A stretch of DNA of 64,000 nucleotides, from the NCBI RefSeq assembly GCF_032854445.1, contig NC_088302.1, positions 38,628,191-38,692,190 on the forward strand, read 5' to 3'. The first letter of the stretch is position 1. Each line of letters opens with the position of its first letter. The notes under the pieces are model-generated. The model did not search any database and was not told the origin of the DNA. It was given only the letters and a program-made list of their open reading frames with translations. Shown here one piece after another: positions 1-10,777 of the stretch. The stretch is from Liolophura sinensis (lineage: Eukaryota; Mollusca; Polyplacophora; Chitonida; Chitonidae). Both the position numbers and the translations under genes were made by a program.

Positions 1-309
1 GAAGCCTAGAATTTTTCGTGCTTTGTATCATCACCTTCCGAGAACCAATTACAACCAGACGCAGTTGTTCTACAAAACGGAATTTCGCAAACACAGGCTT
101 AAGGTTTTGAGCAGTTCAATATATTCATCGTTTTATGATATTATTTCGTGATTTAATTTGACTTTAACACCTTTGCTTCAACTTCGAACCTAAATTCAAT
201 TATCCACAAAAAACAACCAAACCAACAGAGTTACCAAATGTCATTAGATGTCTGGAGTCTGAGATCAATCCATCGTTCAAGTTGATAACAAATCTATTTC
301 AACAACCTG

Positions 310-403
310 TGGTTTTCCTTCCGGTTCTGGCCACCGTCGTATAAGTGAAATATTCTTGAGTATGGCGTAAAATACCAATCAAATAAATAAATAAACAGAT
401 CTA
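310..403 (+). mobile_element. V-SINE-like element, 3' half only
   Basis: This is the 3' part of the dominant SINE family in the window. It shows the conserved block 'gtcgtataagtgaaatattc', the end 'gcgtaaaataccaatcaaat' and a short (AAAT)n tail. The tRNA-like head is missing, which fits 5' truncation during reverse transcription. It lies just downstream of the 630-1599 exon and is probably intronic or intergenic. Confidence 0.8.
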
Positions 404-629
404 CTTTGCTTTGATTGAAAATGAATGAAAAGTCATGGCTTGATATCACCGAACTAGTATTATATGGTGAGAAATATAAAGATGGTGTGGCTAGTAAATG
501 TTATAGGCCAACTGCTGCTTGTAATTAAGAGAGTAACCAAGATTCCAAGCAACGCATCTCATAAAATCGTTTTACGCTAATGTGAAACGTACATGATAAA
601 TGTAGCTGTAGACCAAAGATAATAGGCTA

Positions 630-1553
630 CTAACCATAGTGTCCGAACACCCCTCTGCCATATAGCTCCCCGACTGACAGGATATCCAGGTATTTACCGC
701 TCCCCCGGGCCCAGATCCTCACAAAGAAGGACGGGACAGTTCTGCCATTCTGTATCACGACCGGTTTGTTCTGGTTCGTCTGACTCAGGTACTGCAGCTC
801 ATCCACGTGCAGGCTGCAGATCTCGACCAGTCCGATATTATCCACGAATGGATCACAGAGGTTTAGAGGGTGAATGAAATACGGCGCAATGTCGGCTGAT
901 GCTTTCACAGGGATGCTGCCTGGGGATATAGGCGTCAGAGGTATGGCGTCACCTTTCAACTGTGGACTAGATACGGATAATGGTGACGTCTCCGGAACTT
1001 TCCGTTCCGTTGCTGCAGCTGCTCGAGCTACCCCTCTTGATTTATCCTTGCCATCGAGGACACGGTGAGCTTTGACGGTGTTGCTTGTAACGTGGGCCAA
1101 ACCCGAACGGCTTGTCTGGAGGACACCGGACACCGGGGTTGACACCGGCTTCCTGGTGTGTCCAGTGTCCAATATACCACGCACTGACTTATCAGTAGAT
1201 GAACAATTGTTTATACGGGGGTTTGTTTCATCGCTTACAGGCAGAGGGTGAGTTTGAGAAAAGGTAAGCACGGCTTGGTGGTAAGCGGGAGGTGAGTGTT
1301 TGGCTGTTTTTTGGATGGACTGTATCCCTGACGACTCTTTGGACATCTTGGCCATGGATTCCTTGCTGGTCCTCGGTGACGGCTTTGGGGTGGCCCTGAC
1401 CTTGGTGAGGGGGATGGGCGCTGGGGATGGGACTGGAAGGTTCAGCTGACTAGATTTGGACAAGAAGCCTGGGATGATAACGGACGCATCGGCCATTGAC
1501 AGGGTTGAGGATTTACCGTCCGGCGCGGATCGTCGAGCTACGCGCACGGCCAT
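630..1553 (-). CDS. Unrecognised Ser/Thr/Pro-rich protein (307 aa if it ends here)
   Basis: I do not recognise this protein. The frame opens at an ATG preceded by an in-frame TAA. A strong 3' splice acceptor (pyrimidine-rich then ACAG) sits about 46 nt upstream, so the exon probably starts at 1599 with a short 5' UTR. Residues 1-220 are Ser/Thr/Pro/Lys-rich and look disordered. Residues 221-307 are more hydrophobic and look folded (around IAPYFIHP, LVEICSLHVDEL and FFVRIWARGSGKYL). GC content and codon use are richer than the flanks, which supports real coding sequence. The stop at 630-632 lies inside a good donor-like sequence (G|GTTAGT), and another donor-like site (G|GTAAAT) lies about 50 nt upstream. 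The gene may therefore continue to the left, beyond the window. No signal peptide or membrane segment is visible. Confidence 0.55.
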   Translation of the reverse strand: MAVRVARRSAPDGKSSTLSMADASVIIPGFLSKSSQLNLPVPSPAPIPLTKVRATPKPSPRTSKESMAKMSKESSGIQSIQKTAKHSPPAYHQAVLTFSQTHPLPVSDETNPRINNCSSTDKSVRGILDTGHTRKPVSTPVSGVLQTSRSGLAHVTSNTVKAHRVLDGKDKSRGVARAAAATERKVPETSPLSVSSPQLKGDAIPLTPISPGSIPVKASADIAPYFIHPLNLCDPFVDNIGLVEICSLHVDELQYLSQTNQNKPVVIQNGRTVPSFFVRIWARGSGKYLDILSVGELYGRGVFGHYG

Positions 1554-1599
1554 TATACCAATGATAAAGGATGCTTACTCACTTCGGATAAGGAACGGC

Positions 1600-3284
1600 C
1601 TGTAAAATAATAAAAATCATTTCCAGACAATTATCTTTATAATTTATTCCTGATTAAAATAGTAACTCCAAGAAGAAACAAAGTCTTCATTTTCGTATTC
1701 AATATTTCAACACTGGCTTTATGATGCTCTCTAGAAATACCTTTCTCTCTAGAGGTTGATACATTGAATGCCAACAGTAAGGTTCGTCTTCTCTTGGTGT
1801 TAAGTTTCTGCTCTACGTTGTGAAATGAGCCAATGATAAATCTACATGGATGATGGTAATCATCTATTCCTCTTAGCCTTTCTCATCTAAAATTAAACCA
1901 AATTATCAGTCGAGCCTATTGCCTGGTAGGCGCTCACCCGGTAGGCGCTATAGGCACTTGGCCATCGCAGTGGGGTTTGGAATACTAGTCAGAATTTATA
2001 AACCACACTCAATTTAATGCAAAGCAAATTTTATAGTTTATAGTCTGGACTAAAGGGTTCATAGCGGCTTTAGTTGCAGATACATATCATCTCAACCAAT
2101 TTGGATTGATTTCGGTTTTTCTACTATACACAGTCTCTTATATTGTGGGTTATTTGTCAGTAGCGTAGAATTACGTGAACGTATCACCCCCACCCCTAAT
2201 TATGTGTAGCCAACCCGGTGATCGACTACTCTGTCACAAACCTCTAGTTAACGCTTTGTCATTGTCACCCAGCTTAAAATTAAACCTATCTATTTGCAAG
2301 ATGTCACTATTTGTGTTCTTCGTTCGTAATAGATACACAGAGTCCAGTGATACCCATGCGTGTTATTTCATCACCAACTAATACAGGCCTATTTTTTTCT
2401 AATTATTTGTCGTAATAAATGCGAATGGATGGAATCTAACCAGTCATCTGAGTTTATATTATAATTGCTTGAGAGTCTTTCACAACCATCGTTCTAGATT
2501 AGATTAACAACAGGATTCATTTGCCTGTGAGATGGTTAGATTACACTAAATTGCATTCTGTGGGTTTTAACTATCTTGTGAAGTGTTTAACTGAATATCT
2601 TGTGAACGAGAAAAACTGTCATGTCCAACGTTATTCTTACTTATACAGAATTGGTACCACTACAAGATACAGATATATACAATGCCCCCGTGACGCATTA
2701 TAGATGCGTTGGCGATGCTATATGTAGGCGGATCTGTTGATAAGTAATAAGAGCCAGGCTAGTTTTACATAGCATGGCACACGATTTGAATACTGATTTC
2801 AATCATTCGACTAGAACATATCTGCGCCTTTCAAACATCACTTAAAACTGTTCACTGCTTCTCTTTACATGGTAAGATCCTAATTTCGTACTTTATATAC
2901 CTTGTTCTTTGGCGCTTTGTGTTAAACGTTGTTTTGAGAATTGGCCTTGCGATTATATTGACAGGGAGCGTCCATATTGGCTGGTGTACGAATGTCTGTT
3001 TCGATGCACAGATGCCTATAATTTAACTGTGTCACTAGAAAGTATTCCACCACGTATGCGGAAAATAGAATTCGGTGAAGGATCGCGACGTGTACTCTAT
3101 GAAAGCGGAAACACGATTGATATGTGTAACTATATATAGTATCTTGCTCGGGATGAGATACGGACCACAAACCTGAAGTATATATTTGATATCGAACCAC
3201 ATTGGTTTTACACCGGGGATTCTCACGACTGAGGAAAGAGTGAAATATCGGACACAGAAGTAGACCTAAATTCATGCAGATTAA
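1600..3284. other. Non-coding stretch, nothing recognised
   Basis: AT-rich sequence with no convincing coding exon on either strand. The short open frames have no recognisable content. A small local duplication of 'ggtaggcgct' occurs near 1924-1950. Confidence 0.5.
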
Positions 3285-3575
3285 GATGCGTTCATTGGGA
3301 ATTCGAAGTCAGGATAAGACGCACGCTATGGCAACTGGAACCAAGTCACGATGAGACACGTGCGCTGCGGAATCCGGAGCGAAGACAGGATGTTATACGG
3401 ACGCTGTGGCATCAGGAACGAAGTCAGGATGAGATATGCATGCTGTGGCATCAGGAACGAAGTCCGAATGAGATATGCATGCTGTGGCATCAGGAACGAA
3501 GTCAGGATGAGATTCGCTCACTGGGGCTTCCGATATGAAGTCAACTTGAGATACCTTCTTTGAGGCAATCGGAAT
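3285..3575. repeat. 39-bp tandem repeat (about 7 units, central ones well matched)
   Basis: The unit reads roughly 'gcatcaggaacgaagtcagg' followed by 'atgagatatgcatgctgtg'. The three central units (about 3408-3520) are nearly identical; the outer ones decay. Because 39 is a multiple of three, one plus-strand frame (3351-3563) stays open and gives a 13-residue repeat with CGIRNEVRMR. This is most simply a by-product of the repeat period, since no start context, splice sites or homology support a gene. Confidence 0.75.
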
Positions 3576-4079
3576 GAGGCAATATCAGTAAGAGATATAC
3601 CAATAGGATTTCCGAAACGAATCTATGCATCGAAATAGACAATCTATACCACCAACAAAATGGACGTTCCAGGTCAAAAATCGCAAGGCCAGTTCCCAAA
3701 ACGACATTTAACACAAACCATTTAACAATGTACATAAAAAGAAGTAGCCAACAATTTCCAGTGATCTTGGAAAGACACATGGAATGTTCTAGGCAAATGA
3801 GTGAAATCGTGTATCATGCTAGTATGAAAAATGTCGACATTAAAATATGTATCTCATGCTGAAGATAAGATGAGGTACTGTGTATGAGCCTCAAAATCTG
3901 ACGCCGAGATATGACACCTCTATACGGCTGCAAACCCCAGTGGAGTTACACTGTTGATAAGCTATGCCACTATACCTTTTACATCTATGAATAGATGCAT
4001 CAATACGACAAAGCTGGATTCCATAGCTGACACTACTTATTAGATCTGCAACGTTATACAAGTGCCTGTTACACGTAAT

Positions 4080-4339
4080 GATTTAATTATTTATTTATTT
4101 GATTGGTGTTTTACGCTGTACTCAAGAATATTTCACTTATACGACGGCGGCCAGCATTATGGTGGGAGGAAACCAGATAGAGCCCGGGGAAAACCCACGA
4201 CCATCCGAAGGTTTCTGGAAGACCTTCCCACGTACGGAGGAAGCCAGCATGAGCTGGACTTGAACTCACAGCGTTAGTGAGAGGCTCTTATGTCATTACA
4301 CTGCACTAACGCGCTATCCAACTGAGCCACGGAGGTCCC
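4080..4339 (-). mobile_element. Full-length V-SINE-like element with target-site duplication
   Basis: A complete 260-bp copy on the minus strand. The plus strand shows the (TTTA)n tail first, then the 'acgctgtactcaagaatatt' end, the 'ccagcattatggtgggagga' core and finally the tRNA-like head ending in 'gagccacggagg'. A perfect 10-bp direct repeat 'tacacgtaat' flanks it at 4070-4079 and 4340-4349, which supports insertion by target-primed reverse transcription. Confidence 0.92.
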
Positions 4340-4349
4340 TACACGTAAT

Positions 4350-7287
4350 AACGTCCATCCAATCAAGAAATGTATACAAATGGTAAAACGGACTATTTAT
4401 CCACAAATCTTCATATCCATATTTAACAGTGCATGGTATGTATTTTAACAAGCGTATTATTCTGAGAGTATGTATTATATTTAACGTTATGTATGCCATA
4501 TATGTATCTATACGTAAAAACTGTATACTTACCGTTCTGCACCAATACCACATATTAACGAATATCTAACTATAGATATATAGGCCTATATGTATATACA
4601 TATAAACTATATAGTCACCAAGTTGTGTTCATCATTCCATAATCAAATAAATATTCATGTCAGCCCTTGTAAACACACCAATGCAGAATCATGTATGTCA
4701 AAACATGTGTATTCGTTTGTTTGTTTGTTCGTGTGCATTCAAGGATGATCCCATATATAGTGTTCACACTCACCTATTACACTGTGCTCTGGCTGGGGTA
4801 TAATACAAGTACTGACAGAATCGGCAGTAGTAATACGTATAGTCTAACTTGAAGATCGCACAAACACCGTAGCTTCCTATCACGACAACCGTAAATTATC
4901 TGCACCCTACCAGGTTTGTCCCGGCTTTGAAGTCTGACATTTCGTGGACACGGCCTATAAATGCTGTTAGCCCACTGTCGAATCAATCAGGTACATATGT
5001 AGGTAGACACAAATGTGACACTGACCTCGTTTCCACAAGTTTGTTTTATCTTTTTTGCATCTCCTGTTAATGTTTGTTACTTGCTTTTTCTCCTCTTTAA
5101 GTATCACGACCTGGTTGTTTTTCTCACCCTTAGAAAATACTTGTCATCTGGGCGGCGTTCTTTTTCCTTGAAAAAAATGATACCCACTGAAATAACAGAA
5201 ACTGTTTTCTAAATCGGTGTCCCGAAATAACCCAGATATCTTGTAGGTACACGTATTTTTTCTTCAAAGCACTTAACCACGGCCATGCAGTCACTGTACA
5301 TGTCTTAACCATAGGGAGCCCCATCTAAAATGCTTTGTAGATTGGCGACAGGTATTAGTTCTACTCCTATGGACCCTCATGGCAGCGATCTGTATGCATG
5401 ACAAACGACAGTGATATTGTCAACGGACCACTGCTGGTATGCGGAGACCTCACCCAACAAAAAAGTTCGAGACCTTTGTAATAGCATTTTACTGGGATAA
5501 CTGGGGAGTATCGTTACCAGGAGTGACTGGGGAAAACTGTGCAGTATATGTGGTCTGCGATCTGTGATAATGAAATTTACCTGTTCTTACATTCCATTTA
5601 CTCGAGCTATACATAGACAGACTAGTCATGAATCACAACACTATGAAAGAGATAGTATGGGGTCGAGAACAGCAACGTTTCACCGACACCAGGCCTTGTC
5701 GGAGTCTGGCAAAGTGGAAAAACTGGATGAAACATTCGTAAAAATACCTCATTTACTCCGAGGGCACCCTAATTGGCTTTTCCTACTCTGTATATAGGGT
5801 TTAGGCCCTACACCTGATGCACGTGGGCGTTTGTAAAGTTATAAATATATCACGTATGCTAATGAAGACATAACGGGTCTAAAGATATATATGTACAGGT
5901 ACATGATAAAAGCTTTTATTTTATTTTTTTATTTATTTGTTATTATTGTTTTTGCATCTCTCAGTTTTTGCTTCGCATTCTTACGAATTTGAGAACTTAC
6001 TACTTTGTGGCCATTCACCTTTCATATTTCCATGTACCACTGTCAATGTTGCTGACCACTGATCTTGGGATAGAGTAAGTTCTTCACATTAACATTAAAC
6101 ATTACCCAAGCATTAAAATCTATATTTTTATACCTTAGTCATGTTTATAATATATGCATGTTGAATAAATACAATAAATGATATGGAACAGAACAGCGCG
6201 ATATAAATTGTTGTAGGTACGTGACAAAAAAAAGAAAGAAGATACATCGCCGTCATTCGGGATTTAACAAAGATGCCATCCTATATACAAGTAGTGAGTT
6301 TGAATGCTGTCAACTCAAACTAGCTACCGGCGCCACAGTTCTGCCTTTGTCGTAGACTAAACAATCAAGTTAACCCAGCTAATTACAGCATATCATTGAG
6401 GCTCATTGCTCCTGAAAATAGTTAAATATATTGCACCCCGCTTCTATAAATATGCAGAGAAAGGAAGAATATCATTTAGCCCACTACATTAAATGGTTTG
6501 CCGATGAGGCGTTATGTTTAAATTAGAAAGAAAGTCATAAGCCTGTATATTTTACTACGCCTGGAATGCATTAACACCATTAACAGGAGTAGATGTTAAG
6601 ATAGAAATAACCACGATACAAGCATACTTATAGGCATAGTGGACAGAAGTTGAAATGAAAACATATAAGAAAACTTATTCAGAAATTGTCACAGCACCAA
6701 TCTTTTGGCGCCATACAGGGATCTATAGGCCTATAGTTAAAAAAATAACCATATTTTCTGTACTAACTATGAAAGTTAGTTATACACACTGAGAGAATCA
6801 TCAGGTTTGTCTGCCCTTTACATTAAGACATTGACGTTGCACAGTGCGTGGTGATGTCTTCATGAACCAAGAAAAACTTATCCAGAATAAACAACAGCAG
6901 TCATTTTAAAACTCACGAGGAAATCAATCTTCATCATGTGCTACACTCAGGATTTGCAACACCAATCTCGTTCAAACCTTCGTCTTAATCCGATTTTGAT
7001 TTTAACTAACAGTTGCACATCAGATTTCGCTCTGAGCGTGGCAAAACCTCGTCGGAGTGTCGTCTGTTTAGTGATTCTCTTCAGAATGTTGCGGTCTTAA
7101 CGAATATAAGACGTTCAAAATGTTTATTGTTACGCTATTGTCACGATAACCGTAAACATGATGACTTGAAATCTGGGGGCTATTTTGCGCGTATTATATA
7201 TTTCTTCGTTATGTTGATTCACATTCTCTTATACACTTCACGCGGAGCAACTTTAAACATGGCCTCATCAACGCTGTAGACGTTGGT

Positions 7288-7291
<4 letters not shown>
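4350..7291. other. Non-coding stretch, nothing recognised
   Basis: AT-rich sequence. I found no exon with credible splice sites and protein content, and no clear repeat element. Open frames are short and compositionally random. Confidence 0.5.

Positions 7292-7358
<67 letters not shown>
7292..7358. repeat. (TA)n microsatellite, 67 bp
   Basis: An uninterrupted TA dinucleotide run, likely length-variable. Confidence 0.97.
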
Positions 7359-7360
<2 letters not shown>

Positions 7361-7814
7361 TGGAAATTCGATAGAAATACAATTAACACATGTTTACTAG
7401 TGAAGGCTGATGACCGGTCTCATCCAGATAAAAAGCATTTATAGTATTTATAGTCCGATACCATATAAATCTTTAAGATGATTTGCGCTTTTGCACTCGT
7501 TGTTTTGGAATCTTGAAATTGCAAAGTTTTCCTGTCCTTGTGATAGAATTGAAGGAAAATTTGTGGGTCGACCAATGCGTTTTACGATGCTTTATTGTAC
7601 ACTGATAAATGGGGTTTTGAAAACTGGACGGAAAACAATATGGTGCGAGAGTCGAAACATGGAGAATTTTTTGGGTCATAAGCCAAGTGTTTTTCGACAT
7701 ATTTTGAACATTTTTTTGGCAATAATTAGGTACGGTACTTTTGTGACATTAATACATGGCGTATTGGAGGTCTAATGTAAGTTTTTAATTTAAGGATATA
7801 TTTTGAGTATATCT

Positions 7815-8032
7815 GGGGCCGATTCCAAAATAAACATTTTTGACTAAAATCAAAATTTGAACTGCCATTTAAGAACTTATTTTTGGGCGTTGTAAATTAA
7901 AATTTTTATCACCTGACCAATGTTATCTTAAGACAAATGTGCCAAGATTTCATTTTCAATTACCGAAACCTAAGCATTGTGTCAAGGTATGAAACTTTGA
8001 CTCTGTCAGATCTCTCTTTTTGGAACCGGCTC
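7815..8032. mobile_element. MITE-like element with 16-bp terminal inverted repeats
   Basis: The left end 'ggggccgattccaaaa' (7815-7830) pairs with the right end 'ttttggaaccggctcc' (8017-8032) with two mismatches. The 218-bp interior is AT-rich and non-coding, as expected for a non-autonomous DNA transposon. No clear target-site duplication was found, so the limits are approximate. Confidence 0.55.
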
Positions 8033-9719
8033 CTGGTCAAGGGAATGAGAATTGTAGATCAACTTTTTCATTCATTTTAGAGACACCTTCAGATACTAGA
8101 TTGTTTTTTGTGTGTGGGTGTGCGTGAGTTTGTGTGTGTTTTAAACTACATGTGTTTTGCAGTTTGGCTGGTAGACTATATAAGGTGGACGCTAAGGAAC
8201 GATGTTCCGTTCCTATCTATAATCACCTAATAACTGCGAAAAGAATTGCTTCACCAAAATACACATGTATACAGTTTTGTATCACTTAATACAGTCGGAC
8301 AACTGCGTACACAACTGTAACATATCAAAACACGACACTCGTATTCAAAAATAAACAAAACCCGAATTCACCCAAAATATTTAATATCTCAGGATTGCAC
8401 AACATAGTCCCAGACGGGATAGATTGATGATGCAGAACATGACTGTGTTAATATAAACACCTTTATCGTTGATGGTGTCTCCTGGCTCAGGATGTATCGT
8501 GTTGTGTAGTTAGCCCTGTGTTACAATGATGTCATGCATACCACTGCATATACATGTACAATATGGCAGCATGTACCTTTGCTCACAAAGGTTTCAGTAC
8601 ATTGATACGATGGTTTCGGCATTGCTTGAAAACATTTAAGACATGATAGGTGTTGACTGTACAATACTGAATGCACTTGTAGCTGGTGTAAATAAATGTC
8701 TTAACTGTGGTGCAAACCGCTTTTTGATGTATAACTAACATTCAGATAAAAAGTGGGATTTATTAACTTAGATAAGGTTACTTTCGAATTCAGTTATTAT
8801 GAAGATAAAATATATCACAGATGTATAAAATACGGAATTGAAGTCTTTTCAACAGCCACGAAAAGCAAATATTTGAAAATTGTTTCGAAGTAGTTTTAAA
8901 ATTATATAATCACCATCGAACCATATACAATTGATCATTCTCCTTTCACGCTGAAAATGAATTTGTCTGTCTATTATACACTGTCCACATATATAAATGA
9001 AACCAGTTTTTACACGTATAGTGATACCTCTATCATAATATACATGAGGTTAAATTAATTTAAATCTTATTTATCGGAATGTGCATGTTAAAGCTGTAAG
9101 TTCTCATTGTTTTCATTGAAGAGCTGGTTATTGCGTGTAGATGGTTCATTCACAACCAGTTCATTACAACAGAAATAAGGCGATGGCCTCAGAGAAGTAT
9201 AGGTCTTACTTTTTCTTAAAGCATATATCTACTCTACGACGCTCTAAGATGTCTACCAAAAATGTCAGTTAGACTTGTTCATTTTCAGAAAATGAAACAA
9301 AATAATATACATAAATAAGCGAAAGGGACAAATCAATTAAAAAGGAAATTGTTCAAGCATTTGTTCTTTGCAGTTCATTTGTCTTATTTGGCAACTTTTT
9401 GTTTCGAGCTAAGAAATGCAATATGTTTTTACAATCTGGGCGCCTATCCATACATATATATTACTTTTCAGTGTCCCTTTTATCAGTTTCTTCTTGTGCC
9501 TCATTCGTCATTTCATAAGAGTGTCTTTCATCGTTTAGCTTTTCTTATCTCTATCATCCATCCCTCCCTTACTGGGCCTCAAGAATGACAAGCCATAGGC
9601 AGAGCTTCGCTATTTACATTTTTCAACACAAAACTACATTCGGACTGCGCAAGGAATGCCCGTTACATTGTTACGTTTTAGCAAGAATAACACTGTACAA
9701 AGCTAATTTGAGCAGACAC
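8033..9719. other. Non-coding; includes possible 3' UTR of the HSPA12-like gene
   Basis: No coding exon seen. The HSPA12-like gene ends at 9720 on the minus strand, so its 3' UTR runs leftward here. A minus-strand AATAAA occurs near 8758-8763 (read as tttatt) and is one possible polyadenylation signal. Confidence 0.4.
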
Positions 9720-10777
9720 TTAGGTAGAGAGGAAATCAATATAGGTTTCCCGACGGTTGTTGCTAGTGTGGTCGAATCCGATGACCTTGATTTCTGTGCC
9801 TCCAAAAACTACCTCTAAATCCACCGATCTCGACCTATCACCAGTCACGTCAGGCATCTCTATAATGAGAAAGCCACATTTCTCCACGCCCTCCTCATCC
9901 GTGTACATCACTCCCCGACGACTGGACCGATAAAACTCAAATATTATACCCTTCTGGTTACTGATGATAGGTGTGTAACTTTCTCGCCAAACCTCGTTAT
10001 GCCCGATTATCTCTCCTGCCTCTGCCCACAGCTGTAGAATGTTCTTACACAATGTCATACCGTCTGACTCGACTTTCAAGTCCTCCCGATGCACACCTTC
10101 TTCAAAGGGCAGGTAGGAGCCCACCCCGTAGGTGTATCGACAGATCCTCTGCCCTATGGCGCCGGGGTCGTGTCCAAACGTGACTGCCCCACGCACCACC
10201 GCCAGACTGGCCTCCTCCGGCACAAGAACCGTAACTCTGTCACTAAACTTGTCTTTCACTGCCGCCTGTAACCGCCCACATTCGGCAAAACCACCCACCA
10301 GGAAAATGTATTTGGTGTCCTTCATTTTGGGTTTTTCTAACAGCGATTCTACGTGGTCTGTTATTTGCTTGAGAGCATCATCAAAGAGAGCACTGACCAC
10401 GTCAGACGACAGGACGAGCTTTCCCGACGAAAACTTGACACCCTCTTTGGTGCTATCCGCGAATGTTTTAATTAACTGTGGCACCGTTTTGTCGTCATAC
10501 TTAAAATTACAGAAATTGTAAGGCAAAGATACTCTTACACTTTGTGACTCACTATCACTGCGTTTTTTGATTTCAAAGTCTTGAAGCAATTCCTGATAGT
10601 CCTTTTGGTATTCCCGTTGGAACTCATTCATGAAGTCCTCGCCAAAGACTCTGTCGATGAGATTTAGAAACTGTCTGTCTACAATGGTTCCGCCCCAGGC
10701 ACCACCGCTGGCCCGGAACATCTCACGGACACGACCGTCTTTCCGAATTTTGTGAGCCACTACGTCAATAGTGCCAC
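9720..10777 (-). CDS. HSPA12-like: HSPA12-like terminal coding exon 4 (residues 270-621)
   Basis: Acceptor TTCTAG|GTGGCA restores the frame from exon 3 to complete GGGTIDVV. The exon contains ASGGAWGGTIVD (292-303) and the adenosine motif (428-440). The C-terminal beta-rich region ends DFLST followed by TAA. Confidence 0.95.

Noticed and set aside
7491-7775. 94-codon plus-strand open frame
   Set aside because: No recognisable domain, no splice context, and AT-rich codon use typical of chance.
9971-10521. Plus-strand open frames opposite HSPA12 exon 4
   Set aside because: They are antisense shadows of a well-supported exon.
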